From Brettanomyces bruxellensis (Eukaryota > Ascomycota > Pichiomycetes > Pichiales > Pichiaceae), in the NCBI RefSeq assembly GCF_011074885.1, contig NC_054686.1:558001-622000 (forward strand): a DNA stretch of 64,000 nt. The letters are read 5' to 3'. The notes beneath the pieces are model-generated. The model did no database searches and was not told the DNA's origin. It saw only the letters and a list, made by a program, of their open reading frames with translations. The position numbers and the translations under genes are program-made. Positions 40,143 to 50,849 of this stretch are shown here, piece after piece (the first letter of the stretch is position 1; every line of letters begins with the position of its first letter).

Positions 40143-40621
40143 ATGTAAGAAGAGATGCAACACGGAATGTATTAGTAGTTAGAATTCTTAGAGAGTCTTT
40201 CTTTGAAATGTTATGGAAAAAAGAAGAAGTATAACGGGTGGGAAAAAAATATAGTTAGCAAATTTAAGGCAGGCCTTAACACTACCGATCGGGCACTGTT
40301 CGGGTTGATGTATATCTACGAGGTAGTGAGGCCTCAGTGAACAGAGAAAATCCAGAAGAAAAAGCGTGTGAGACAATGCATTCGGTTTAAACTGATTAGG
40401 TAAGCAATATCAAAAATTATTGCAAGGAACTCCGGAAAACTTGTGAATAGGAGGGAAGCGAGGTTTCGAACCCAGCGACGGGAGCATTTGGTGACCAAGG
40501 TGATCAGTGCTCAAAGTCGGCAAAGCAAGGTCGGAGTTCCAGGGAACGACTTTGCAAAACACCGGTCTACTATGCTATGGGTTGTATAGCCATCGCTATT
40601 ATCATTAATTACAAGTTTTTT
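40143..40621 (+). ncRNA. candidate structured RNA gene with T6 terminator
   Basis: A 470-base segment without any run of four T on the + strand, ending in T6 at 40616-40621, as expected for an RNA polymerase III transcript. It contains strong pairings: 40271-40276 plus 40280-40286 with 40322-40334 (13 bp with a TAA bulge), 40426-40434 with 40532-40540 (GGAACTCCG), GAGCA 40482-40486 with 40508-40512, and GCAAAG 40520-40525 with 40550-40555. It is less AT-rich than its flanks and has no convincing ORF. A box B-like GGTTCGAAACC is on the opposite strand (40462-40472), but that strand has internal T5 runs. The 5' end and family are not determined. Confidence 0.35.
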
Positions 40622-41514
40622 ACCAATTTTTAACTGATATGAATGTCGTTATACGAAGCCATCGAATTTTATTTCTTTTAGGTTTTGACGGCATGAAATA
40701 GTAAAAAAAAAAACTGAGTCGAAGAATGAGCGGTAATTGCCGGGTAATCGCGAGTGATACCATGTAGAGGGGAAAAAAATGAAAAAGCGGTAAACGGATA
40801 TATGCGTGAGATCGGCATAAGGCTTGATGTAGTAAACAATGAAAGAAGCAAAGTAATAGAATAGAGATACCAGTTTGAAATGGTAAAAGAGAAAATAGCC
40901 AAAGAATGAGTTTATAGCCGAGTGAATGTTAAGAAGAGGTAGAAAAGCACGGAACCCGGAAATCCAATAAGTAATAAAAATAGCACAAACTGTGGATGAA
41001 GTTGACGGAGCAAAGTGATGCATATCAAAATATAGCGGTGAAATACCAAAGAATGCGGAACGGTTTTCACGGAATTTCAATTTCCCCATAAATTAAGCGG
41101 CTGACACCCCGTGTAGAATAATGGATTCTGGATGTACTCCGCACTGCTCCACAACGACCCGAAAGTGCGAAAAATGAAAGAAGAAAAAAAAAACGCCGAA
41201 CGGAAAAAATAAAAACTGAAAAAAAGGAGAGTAAAAAGAGAAAAAGAAAAGCCACTAGCGGAAAAAAGAAAAAAATAGACGGTAAATATATATCATCCCA
41301 CGGATATTAATGGCCTAAACCATGTGTACGATGCTACAGGTACGAAATAGAGAAGCGTTAGAATTCGTAAAATCATGTATATTGAAGTAAACACGATGAA
41401 AAACAGTCACAAAACAAGAACAAAAAAGACATATAGGTATGACATGATAAGTAAAAAGCGGAAGAGATCAGAAAAATCTAGCGGAACTAAGCCATAATAA
41501 CAGGCCGAAGACGC
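40622..41514. other. intergenic region 3' of ADH
   Basis: About 890 bases, rich in A/G on the + strand (41160-41280), between the RNA candidate and the ADH stop codon. Open frames here, including a 146-codon reverse frame at 40649-41089, look like low-complexity chance frames. Confidence 0.5.
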
Positions 41515-42648
41515 TTAGTAGGAAGTGTCGACAACGTATCTTCCCAAAATCTTACCCTGTTCCATGAGCTTGTAGACCTCAGGAAGCTTGGACAATCCAA
41601 CAACCTTGATTGGTGACTTGACCTTACCCTCAGAGAAGAATCTCAAGGCCTCTCTGGTGTCAGCCCTGTTACCAACGTAAGAACCTCTGATCTGGAGAGA
41701 CTTGACGACGTGGTTGAAGACATCGGACTTGCAAACGGCACCTGCTGGCATACCGACCAAGACAACCTTACCGGTAGGTCTGACGTACTCGGTGGATTGG
41801 GTAATGGCAGACTCGGAAACAGACACGTTAATGACACCGTGAGGTCCCAAGCCGTCGGTGGCCTTCTGGATGTCCTGGTTCATCTTCTGGGTGTCGGTTT
41901 TTCCGTACTTGGTGAAGTCAACGAACACATCTCCGCCCATACTGTAGAAGAGATCCTTCTTGGCATCTCCACCATCAATTCCAAGCACTCTGAGACCCAT
42001 GGCCTTGGCATACTGCACGGCCAAAGAACCCAAGCCACCGGCAGCACCGGAAATGGCAACCCACTGACCTGCACGCAAGTCTGCAGTCTTCAAAGCCTTG
42101 TAGACGGTAACACCAGCACACAAGATTGGTGCAACCTGGGCCAGATCGGCACCCTTCTCAATGTGGGCAGCCTGGATGGCATCGGCAGTGGCGTACTGCT
42201 GGAAAGATCCATCATGAGTGTAACCGGACAAGTCGGCCTTTAAGCAGTTGGACTCATCACCGTTCTCACAGAATTCACAAGACATACACGAGCCGTTCAA
42301 CCACTTGATACCGGCCAAATCACCGATCTCAAAGTTCGTGACGGCAGAACCTTTGGCAACAACCACACCAGCACCCTCGTGACCTCCAATCAAAGGAAGC
42401 TTGGCAGCCAACGGCCAATCACCTTTCCAGGCGTGCAAATCTGTGTGGCAAACACCCGAGTATTTGACGTTGATCAAGATCTCCGTGGCCTTTGGCTTTG
42501 GAACTGGCAGCTCCTTGTACTCCAATGGTCCTCCATGTTTGTAGAAGATCACACCCATCTGCTTTTCTGGGATCTTGAAAGTAGACTGGAGTCTGAGCAG
42601 CGATGGAAGTCTGGTCTTTGTAGCGGTTCTGGTGAAGCTTGAGAACAT
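41515..42648 (-). CDS. ADH3: mitochondrial alcohol dehydrogenase
   Basis: A 377-residue zinc-dependent medium-chain alcohol dehydrogenase. The first about 28 residues ([20 protein letters not shown]) form a mitochondrial presequence, as in yeast Adh3. Catalytic zinc ligands are in GVCHTDLH and [10 protein letters not shown], structural zinc cysteines in [15 protein letters not shown], and the NAD fold in [20 protein letters not shown]. The enzyme interconverts ethanol and acetaldehyde in the matrix and takes part in redox shuttling. Codon use is strongly biased and GC-rich, so expression is high. The promoter side carries a G-rich cluster about 320-350 bases upstream. Confidence 0.95.
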   Translation of the reverse strand: MFSSFTRTATKTRLPSLLRLQSTFKIPEKQMGVIFYKHGGPLEYKELPVPKPKATEILINVKYSGVCHTDLHAWKGDWPLAAKLPLIGGHEGAGVVVAKGSAVTNFEIGDLAGIKWLNGSCMSCEFCENGDESNCLKADLSGYTHDGSFQQYATADAIQAAHIEKGADLAQVAPILCAGVTVYKALKTADLRAGQWVAISGAAGGLGSLAVQYAKAMGLRVLGIDGGDAKKDLFYSMGGDVFVDFTKYGKTDTQKMNQDIQKATDGLGPHGVINVSVSESAITQSTEYVRPTGKVVLVGMPAGAVCKSDVFNHVVKSLQIRGSYVGNRADTREALRFFSEGKVKSPIKVVGLSKLPEVYKLMEQGKILGRYVVDTSY

Positions 42649-44726
42649 TGTATCTATTAAAGTAAAATCTGACTCTAGGTATCGGGAATATGTCTAGCCG
42701 TGGGATTACTTACGAAACAGGAGGAAAAGACAAAACGATAACGTTGGAAAAGAAAAACTTAAACACTAAGTTAAACGGTCAGATGAAATGTATATCCTTT
42801 TATACTTCTCAAAGCTTTTCCCCGTAATTCCATTTACTTTATTTCCAAAATATAATGACAAACGACAACAATGGCTCTGAGTTTATCTAAAAAAAAAAAA
42901 TCGCTCAAGACAATACGGCTCTCTGCATCAAATTCATCACATTTCGGAAAGCTTTCGCACCAAGAGGGGGTGCGTGGGGTGACTTTTGACGGGGCGTACA
43001 TAATTCGTAATCGACCAAAAACTCCGATTAGGCATCCGTTTTCCGCGCTCGGCAAAGTTTCCGTCCACCTCTTTTCCTCTTATTTTTACATTTACTTAGC
43101 TTTCTGCTGCTCTCCTTCTGTCTTCTCATCCATATTGAATATCCGCCAAGGCCAACCATTTGAGTGGTACACGTACGCCGTTTGTAATATTGTGCAGTAA
43201 GAGCCGAAAAATCGTCACAGTTTCTCCGCTTTTACCCTCTACGCTTTTTCAATTTTTCTCATGTTTTTCTCATTTTTTTTTTTTCTCCTTTCTTTTTCGT
43301 GTTTTCTCTTCCACCAATAAAAACTGTATGTACAACATTGAACTCAAATGGTGCTAATGAACTCCACATTAGGCTGAAAACATTTTCTCCGTTTCACACT
43401 TAGAAAAAGTGGTGTTTAGTGACTACACCAACCAGTTTGAATGATGCCTATGGTTGGAAAATTTTGTATTTAAATCGCATTATGCCGTTTGTTACAGTAA
43501 AACGTTCAAACTCGCAGAATTCTTCAGCCTCATTAATTCTGAAATAACACTACATTTTAATTCAATGTTTAGCCCGGAATTCGATTCTCCCAATACACCC
43601 CAGGGTTTTTGTGTATATTACCACCAAATACGTACAATTAATTGCAACGAAATAAGCTTGTGATCTGATTGGCTACCCAATTACTTTTTTTTTGTATTTC
43701 CCTATACCAACCGGCTTGTTTGGCTTTTCACGATACATTCTAACGTTTTTTGAAAACGGTAGACAGTGTAAGTGACTTCGTTGTATAGATCCTCAACACA
43801 GGAACGAGTATTTTTACCCAATATACATATTCATTGAGTAGATGATCTTACCTTGCATTATATTCTTTCATTGCAACATTAATAATTAGCTGTTTTTCAA
43901 ATGAAAGGCTTTGAATATCAGGCATTATGCCTTCTCCGTTCCGTGACTTGACTTCTTTCATCGGTAGCCGATCATTTCCGTGTTCTCGGAGTCTGTGTTT
44001 TCAATTTTTTTTTTCGCTGCTCAAGTAGAGAAGAAAAAAAAAAGTTGTACCCGTGATCAAATTTTCTTTCTAATTTTTCAGTCCCCCATGTTTTCCTTTT
44101 TTTCCCCCTCGTCTCGATTTGGTATGTCGAGGGGAAATTGAATCATTTCCTATATCCAAATTGCAAGGCTCTTTTCTTTATTGCAAGCTTTTCAGAAAAA
44201 AAAAATTAACTTTGAAAAGCAATATATACAAACCACATTCAAGATTACCCTCCAGCAGAATAATAAGATCAATTCCTTTTGTTAATGTCTTTGTTGCCAC
44301 ACAGTCATGTTTCTTCGAATCAGAACAATGGGATGGAAAGTTTACGAGCTAATTTTTAATTCTCCAAAATTATGATTCATTGAATACAAAATTTTTAACA
44401 TGTCAAGAAAATTTGAATCATAAGGGATTTGAATATATTCCTCACAGCATATCACTGAATCATGGCATTGATACTTTAAATGATGTCTACTGTACACACT
44501 GAAAAATCCTGATCGGGCAGGTGTCTATGTTAACATCGGAAATGCTTGAAAGTTGATCAACCAACCGACTCATTTTTTCGTCGAACACGTACCAAACTTA
44601 ATTTAGCTAAGCGTCCTTCCATAATGCAACTGCACGGGATGAAATAATATACGATTTTGGATAATCAGACTAGTTTTAACTGATCTAAGATCTGCAATGA
44701 ATTTTCATGCTTATTCATGTCTATTT
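42649..44726. promoter_or_regulatory. 2-kb non-coding interval including the ADH promoter
   Basis: The longest gap in the window. Nearest ADH, 42964-42996 holds a G-rich cluster (GAGGGGGTGCGTGGGGTG, then GGGGCG) resembling Mig1- or Adr1-type sites. CT-rich tracts occur at 43060-43100 and 43230-43310. The rest (43500-44700) is AT-rich with only short open frames. Both flanking genes run leftward, so the right half may be the 3' region of the peptidase gene or hold an unrecognised RNA. Confidence 0.5.
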
Positions 44727-46352
44727 TTATTCATCGCTCTCCCAATCTTCGGCCTCGTTCCCCTCAGAATCAGGAATGTAATCAGGATCTTCATCTGAAT
44801 CTTGATCGCTCTCTAACTCTGCAACTAGCTGTAATGTTTCTTTCGAGCATAGCACATCTATATCAACGGCTTTATTGCCATCCTCGTCTCTCTCCATATT
44901 CTCTTCATACTTCCACAAATCTGACACTTGATGCTTTAATATGGCAGTGGTGTAAATTCCAAAAAGAACCATTGGCGAAACGTATAAAAGTGCAGGCTGG
45001 CCTGCCTGATATATCTGTGATGCAGCCATTGCCATGATGATGGAAATTATGTATGAAACCAGAGAAGCAAAGAAATATGGCTTGCTGTACTTCTGGAGAT
45101 GGTGGAACTCGGTTAATTTGTGAGAAGCATGAAAGTTATACAAGTCGTATCTTAAGCAGAGTGCAATGACCACACCCGGCAAAACTATATCCCCAAGTCC
45201 CAACATTGAAGTTGCAATGACATCTGTCTTTCTAGAGGCATATCTTGGGAAGACAAGTTTTGCGGGAACATTAATGTTCAATGCAACTGATTCCATCACG
45301 CTCGTGCCAAATACAAAATAGATGTCATATATGCAGAACATTACTAATATGAGAGTGGCCGTGCGGAAGCTGGTAATTCTCAGGCGAAAAATACCATATA
45401 TACTAGTTAGAGAGGCTGCCGTGTTTGATAAAAACCAGATTTTACCATAGTCAAGAAGCGCAAATGACGCATTTAACGTCATGCCCACAAACGAGCAATA
45501 CAAATCACCACGGGTGAAATACTGATTCCAAATCTGATCCTTTGGTTGGATATCGTCTCTCACACGAAGCAAAGCATCTTCTTTAATGACTCTCTCCCTT
45601 TCTGTACTTTCTGGCAAGATCGTCTCCGATTCCATACCGTTCGAATGAATTTTCGTGTCCTTGGAGAGGGATAAACAGTACCGTGGATTGAATGTTAAAC
45701 TGCTGACTCCTGTCCAATGTGCCATTTTTCGACAGGCCACTTTGTATAAAAATTTGAAAGTATATGAAAATGATGTATTACTGATAATCAAAAAGAATGC
45801 GTTAATGAGATTGCTGAGAGTTGCGGCGTCAATCTTCTTCAACAGGAAGTACAAAGACAGCAAACCAATGCATGAAAGGAATGGCATAAAAATTGCATTT
45901 GGCGTATCTATACTTTCCAGTTTATTTGAAGTCTTGTCTTTGTCTGATTGATCAAACAATGGATGTGCAGGATTCGGCTCGAGAGCATTCATTGGTTTCT
46001 CAATTGTGGCATAGGAACCAATGATGATTATAGTCAATGCGGTGGTCATAATTAATAATTCGGATAATATACACCCATTACGTTCATCATGTAGCATTTC
46101 GTGATCAAATATTGTAAATGACACTTCCCTAGACAATGCACGTGCATATTGTCTGCAAATATGGATTGCATTTGGGATGTCAGAAAAGTTGCCATTCAAA
46201 ATCGCATTGAATTTTGGCGAGAGATTCGTTAGATACGATGAATTCATCGTTATCAAAGAAATATCAGCAGTTCGTGTGATAAATATGACACCTTTAATGA
46301 TAAGGCCTGGATTTGTAGTTGATGATGAATGAATTTCTAGGAATATAAACAT
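44727..46352 (-). CDS. YPF1: signal peptide peptidase-type aspartyl protease
   Basis: A 541-residue multipass protein. An inner ATG at 46247 (residue 36, MNSSYLTNLSPKF) is an equally likely start. It has about nine membrane segments and the three presenilin/SPP motifs: YD at 342-343 (CIYDIYFVFG), GLGD at 385-388 (MLGLGDIVLPG) and QPAL at 452-455. The two aspartates cut substrates within the membrane. Yeast Ypf1 (YKL100C) works in the ER with Dfm1 and Doa10 in degradation, notably of a zinc transporter. The acidic C-terminal tail (Asp/Glu-rich, 510-541) is cytosolic in the family. Confidence 0.92.
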   Translation of the reverse strand: MFIFLEIHSSSTTNPGLIIKGVIFITRTADISLITMNSSYLTNLSPKFNAILNGNFSDIPNAIHICRQYARALSREVSFTIFDHEMLHDERNGCILSELLIMTTALTIIIIGSYATIEKPMNALEPNPAHPLFDQSDKDKTSNKLESIDTPNAIFMPFLSCIGLLSLYFLLKKIDAATLSNLINAFFLIISNTSFSYTFKFLYKVACRKMAHWTGVSSLTFNPRYCLSLSKDTKIHSNGMESETILPESTERERVIKEDALLRVRDDIQPKDQIWNQYFTRGDLYCSFVGMTLNASFALLDYGKIWFLSNTAASLTSIYGIFRLRITSFRTATLILVMFCIYDIYFVFGTSVMESVALNINVPAKLVFPRYASRKTDVIATSMLGLGDIVLPGVVIALCLRYDLYNFHASHKLTEFHHLQKYSKPYFFASLVSYIISIIMAMAASQIYQAGQPALLYVSPMVLFGIYTTAILKHQVSDLWKYEENMERDEDGNKAVDIDVLCSKETLQLVAELESDQDSDEDPDYIPDSEGNEAEDWESDE

Positions 46353-47059
46353 TAAATTAAGACTATCAAATTGACAATATTTTCCTGCACAAATTGTCAG
46401 ACATCGAGTATTTCTAATCGACGCGTCTTTAGATGGACCACCTGTCGTGTTTTTCGTTAATGGAAAATTCCATGAGGGATTCTAATTATTTCATCGGGCA
46501 GTATTTTCATCGAGAAACTTGCACTTGGAATTGCATGCAATCAGAGAGGTGTAACTCGTACGAATAAATTATATTTTGGAGCCTGTTGTCTGATAGTGCA
46601 TTAATATGATGTGATTCAAATGAGGGATAACAGCCTTTTTATGGAAGGATGATACTTAGTAATGGGGGAAAAATGATAAAATATCCTTTTATTTAAAAGG
46701 GGACTGGGACACAACTATGTTTTAGTATGTATAAATATGCTTGAATTAATTTATCGACATTTCATTATGAGAAATGAACGTAAATAGTATTATATGTAGA
46801 TTATTCTTTGTGGTCCGTAGGAAGATAATTTTTTCCCCTGCCCATGCTCATTGGAACTAATCAGTCTATGAAAGAACAATAGATTTCAATACTGTCCGAG
46901 AAAAGCGTCCAGATTATCTGCTAAATTATCCCATTCTTTCATTGCATGCCGACACAGAATTTTGAAAGCTCTCTCTCTGTGGATACCATTTTCTTTCTTT
47001 TAATTTTATTCTTTTCCTTTAATTGAAGGGTTATGTTAGTTAACTAATATTCTATTTCA
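46353..47059. promoter_or_regulatory. divergent promoter of YPF1 and MTS1
   Basis: About 700 bases with an ACGCGT (MBF-type core) at 46421-46426 on the YPF1 side and T-rich sequence before MTS1. No RNA gene seen. Confidence 0.5.
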
Positions 47060-48625
47060 ATGTCGGAATCTAATATTAAGGAATTGAAGGATTTTGATTG
47101 TGGACTTAGGACGACTAACGTACGTATAACATATTATATAAGGTTATGCCGAAGGCTGAACTATTACTAACAAATGATGATTTCTCTTTAGTACCCCGCA
47201 ATTAAAAATGATCCACTTCCAGCAGATGGCCCAGGGTCGAAGAACTTTAGCAATAAAGCTTTAATTGGACTCTTTCTTCTCGTGCCATTTTATCTAACGA
47301 GAAAGATTGGTGGTGGCATTAAAACTTATATTTTCTTTTTTGCTCTTACCGGAGTTCCTATTTTGATGGCATTCTGGACTGTCTTGTCATCATACTCTCC
47401 AAGGATTAATGAAAAAGTGCAGCTACCAAACAAAGGTGTTGAGTTTTACTTGGACTTTCATGATTCTGAGCTAGCCGCCAAATATCATGGCCTCAAGAAA
47501 ATTCCAATGGAAACATTCTATGAGGCATATTTCCAAGGGAAGGTCAGCTTTAAGGGTGATGCCTTGGACGTTTTAGAGTACTGTCATGATTGGGCCAGCT
47601 TTAAGTTTACTATTGGATTGTTCCGCTACTTTTTGTTGGATATGATTCCAGAAGTGATTATGCATACAAAATCACAGGATGAGGAACAGGTTAGAGATCA
47701 TTACGATCGTGGTGATGATTTTTATGAGTGGTTCTTGGGTCCAAGGATGGTTTATACCTCAGGTATTATTCATGACATTCACAAAAACGAGTCTCTTGAA
47801 CAGCTACAGGACAATAAGCTCAAAGTTGTGTGTGAGAAGATCGATCTTCGGAAGGGTGATACGGTTTTGGATATGGGCTGTGGCTGGGGAACATTTGCCT
47901 GCTTTGCTTCCACCCAGTATGGTGCCAATGTTACAGGTGTTACTTTGGGTAAAAACCAGACCAAGTTTGGTAATAGTAGACTCTCAGAGTATGGTGTTCC
48001 GGATTCACAATCTAGAATTGTTTGTTGTGATTACAGGGACACACCTTTACCAGATACGGACGTTGAAGGTGCAAAGGGAAAGTACAAGAAAATTGTTTGT
48101 TTGGAGATGTCTGAGCATGTTGGTGTTAGGAAGTTTAAGGCTTTTCTTCAACAAGTGTACGATATGCTTGATGATGATGGTATTTTCTTCCTGCAATATT
48201 CCGGATTGAGAAAATCCTGGCAGTATGAAGATTTGATCTGGGGTCTTTTTATGAACAAGTATATTTTCCCAGGTGCCGATGCATCTACTCCCTTAGACTT
48301 TGTTATCGGATGCCTCGAAGGCACCGGCTTTGAGACTGTTTCTGTTGACAATATCGGTGTTCATTATTCAGCTACCATTTATAGGTGGTATAAGAATTGG
48401 ATCTCGAACAAGGACAAATGCATTTCCAAGTATGGAATCAAGTGGTACAGAATTTGGGAATATTTCCTCGCCTCTTCAACCATTATATCTAGACAAGGTG
48501 GTGCAACCTGTTACCAAATTGTCTTGAGGAAGAATATCAATAGCTATCATCGGATTGAATACGTTCCAAAGCAAGAAGGTATTCAAGGTCCGGCCTCGAG
48601 GTTCAAGCCATGGGCTAAAAACTAG
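47060..48625 (+). CDS. MTS1: sphingolipid C9-methyltransferase, two exons
   Basis: Exon 1 is 47060-47119 (20 codons, starts MSESNIKELK) and exon 2 is 47192-48625. The intron (47120-47191, 72 nt) has donor GTACGT, a perfect TACTAAC (47165-47171) and acceptor TTAG. Without it the gene has no ATG before its membrane region. The 497-residue product has TNYPAIKNDPLPADGPG at the exon junction (as in Candida Mts1), two membrane segments (about 43-85), and a cyclopropane-synthase-type SAM fold with VLDMGCGWGTF near 247-255 and LEMSEHVG. It methylates C9 of the long-chain base in glucosylceramide at the ER. S. cerevisiae lacks it, so its presence implies a glucosylceramide branch here. Confidence 0.95.
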
Positions 48626-48952
48626 TGCTTTATTTATTTTTTGTCTATGTATATAGATAGAACAACTTCTATTTAAGTATTTATTTATCAACTTTTTTTT
48701 GTTGTTGTTTTGCTCTTTTTTATATTTAAAGTCAAATTGAACACTTGGGCACACGAATGATATAAACTAAAAAGAAATCGGATTCAAATTTAGTATTTAG
48801 TAGAAAAATGAAAATGAAAAAATGAACAGCAGAAAATAGCTATGCAGAGATGCCCGGCCTTCAAAATCCAGTGGAAACCAATAAACAATAATGCAGATGA
48901 TCAATATCAAAAATAAGAAATGCTAGAGTGTGTAATGCAAACGGTTATGCCC
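48626..48952. other. convergent 3' intergenic region
   Basis: About 330 AT-rich bases between convergent genes; presumably 3' untranslated regions only. Confidence 0.5.
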
Positions 48953-50017
48953 TTAATCCCAGTACCATTCAACCTGAATGACACCTTTCTCCAAATCGGC
49001 AAGTTCCTTAAATGCCGATTCCGAAAAGTCCAAATCGTTGTCTGAGCAGCTACCACATGAGTCAACAACCTCAACAGTAACGCTCTTTCCCTGGTATGAG
49101 GCAGTAATATGTCTTCCACAGTACTCAGAAAATGAATATTGGTTTGACAACGTGTTGTAAAGTCTTTGCGAGATTGCAACTACATGCTGGCTGTCCTGTG
49201 AAACCCATCCACAGTTACCCTGGCCAACACCGTAATAAGTACCACGACCCGTGTATGTTGTTTTTGATCCAGAGCTGGTGCTTGTAGCTGAGGATGTAGT
49301 TGCACTTCCTGAGGATAATTCAGAGTCCGAAGAAACCAAGTTGGTGCTTAGAGCAGATGATGATGATGATGATGATGATGCATTCTCATCATTTGCGACC
49401 TGACTCGATACAGTAGTAACTGCATTAGCGTACTTTTGCTGAACAGAAGAGGTAGTGGACAAGTCTGAAGATGATGGAGTAGTGTAAATGTAAGTGGAAT
49501 TCATTGGAACAGTTGCGTTTGAGGAATATGAAGAAGCCAGGGCCGCATCCTCGTAGCTTGCAGTCACAAAGTTGGTCAAGGTTTGAACCACTGTTGTATG
49601 TTCACCAGAATTTTCATCCTGGTTGGTATTTTCATCGGAGTTTTGCGAATTCTCATTTTCTGCAGATGCTTCCTCGGATGTGGCAGATGACTTTGCCGCC
49701 TCTGATGTCACAGTGTTATAAATGGTGGTCAACTCTTCAACAGTAGTTGGCTGGTCATCCCTAGTCTCGGTATGGTATATAATTGAGGTCAATGTAATAA
49801 CAGTTGTTACATCAGCAAGCTCAGAATCTGGAATTGGAGTGACATCAAGCACCTCATTAGCTGAAGAGTAGGTTGAACTGGAGTTGCTGAATGGAGCAGC
49901 AACAACAACAGTTGTCACATTGGAGTAATGATCATAAGAATCATCTCTCTTCAAAAGCATTGGGCCTGCATAAGCCGATGAAATAGCTAAAGGCAAAAGG
50001 CAAAAGACGGATCTCAT
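48953..50017 (-). CDS. secreted Ser/Thr-rich protein with double-psi beta-barrel domain
   Basis: A 354-residue protein. Residues 1-17 form a signal peptide (MRSVFCLLPLAISSAYAG), followed by LLKRDD, a possible Kex2 site at KR. A long Ser/Thr/Asn/Glu-rich region suited to glycosylation includes an eight-serine run encoded by a trinucleotide repeat (49356-49379). The last 100 residues (GRGTYYGVGQGNCGW, YCGRHITASYQGKSVTVEVV, DSCGSCSDNDLDFSESAFKE) match the RlpA-like/expansin-type double-psi barrel with paired cysteines and the DLDFS motif. It probably acts in the wall or outside the cell. A shorter paralogue lies upstream in the same direction. Confidence 0.85.
   Translation of the reverse strand: MRSVFCLLPLAISSAYAGPMLLKRDDSYDHYSNVTTVVVAAPFSNSSSTYSSANEVLDVTPIPDSELADVTTVITLTSIIYHTETRDDQPTTVEELTTIYNTVTSEAAKSSATSEEASAENENSQNSDENTNQDENSGEHTTVVQTLTNFVTASYEDAALASSYSSNATVPMNSTYIYTTPSSSDLSTTSSVQQKYANAVTTVSSQVANDENASSSSSSSSALSTNLVSSDSELSSGSATTSSATSTSSGSKTTYTGRGTYYGVGQGNCGWVSQDSQHVVAISQRLYNTLSNQYSFSEYCGRHITASYQGKSVTVEVVDSCGSCSDNDLDFSESAFKELADLEKGVIQVEWYWD
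49356..49379. repeat. (GAT)8 microsatellite inside coding sequence
   Basis: Eight tandem GAT units on the + strand, read as a polyserine run in the reverse-strand barrel protein. Length changes by three would keep the frame. Confidence 0.9.
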
Positions 50018-50849
50018 AATAAATGAATGAATGAATGAGTAAATGGCCGATAAAAGATTTTACCTATGGTATATGTATTTCTGCTTAATTCACCAGGCTC
50101 CTATACTTTGACTTTTACAAATCTTTAGAGAACAGAAGATATATCCAGGTTTATATAGGCTCGAACCTTTAAAAAAATACTTAATTGTTCTAGTACACTA
50201 TCATTCTAACATTCGTGTCAACCTGTACCACCTTTGGCAGCTCAGATCTAGATTGAGCACTCATTTAGTCTTGAAACGCGAATTTTGATTGTTCCACACA
50301 AGCTAAGCGAATTTCTGCAGCGCGATTCCATGTATTTTTTTTTGTTCTTTACACGTGCATTAATCCTACCGGGTACAAATCAATTCGCGACAGTTTCGTT
50401 CGGGAAAATAGATGAATGAATTTTTGGGCCAAGAAAAAAAGTGTCGTCGTGATACAATTAAAGGGGTCGACCGCTATAAAGGGGTAGCCGTTTTAAACAT
50501 ATGACGTAGTTCAATGTTAAGTTGTTGTTTTCTTGTGTCAAAAAAAAAAAATGATTTATTGATCTGCCGGTCGGAATGATTTTGAGATCAATATTCATAG
50601 TCCATTCGGACATTCTTTTTTTTTTGTACTTTAGTTACATTCCTTATTATATTGAAGACTGATTCAGAAAATAATAAATGAACGAAAATCTTGGGATCGT
50701 CAAATATGGAAAAGTTCAAAACTAAAACGGCAATTAAAGATAGTGTAGGCATTACCCACATCAATAGGTATTGCAGAAAAATGATTATAAAAAAGACAAT
50801 CCCAAGTTGGTAATTCCCTGATACGAAGATTTAAAACATATGTTTGTAT
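50018..50849. other. region between the tandem barrel genes
   Basis: About 830 bases: promoter of the downstream barrel gene and 3' region of the upstream one. An ATGA repeat just before the ATG at 50017 and A/T runs near 50335, 50539 and 50618 are the only features seen. Confidence 0.5.

Noticed and set aside
40420..40560. tRNA gene, or RNase P RNA identified by short similar stretches
   Set aside because: The box B-like sequence lacks a matching acceptor stem and has a T-stem mismatch. The similarity to RNase P RNA segments is short, recalled from memory, and the P1 and P4 pairings could not be found.
40649..41089. 146-codon reverse frame rich in Phe, Ser and Tyr
   Set aside because: Its composition follows from A/G-rich intergenic DNA; no domain or clear membrane protein pattern, and the reading is low-complexity.
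41710..42243. 177-codon forward frame opposite ADH
   Set aside because: Antisense shadow caused by codon bias of the ADH gene.
50155..50175. GGTTCGAGCC on the reverse strand as a tRNA box B
   Set aside because: Flanking sequence is poly(T) and cannot form tRNA stems.
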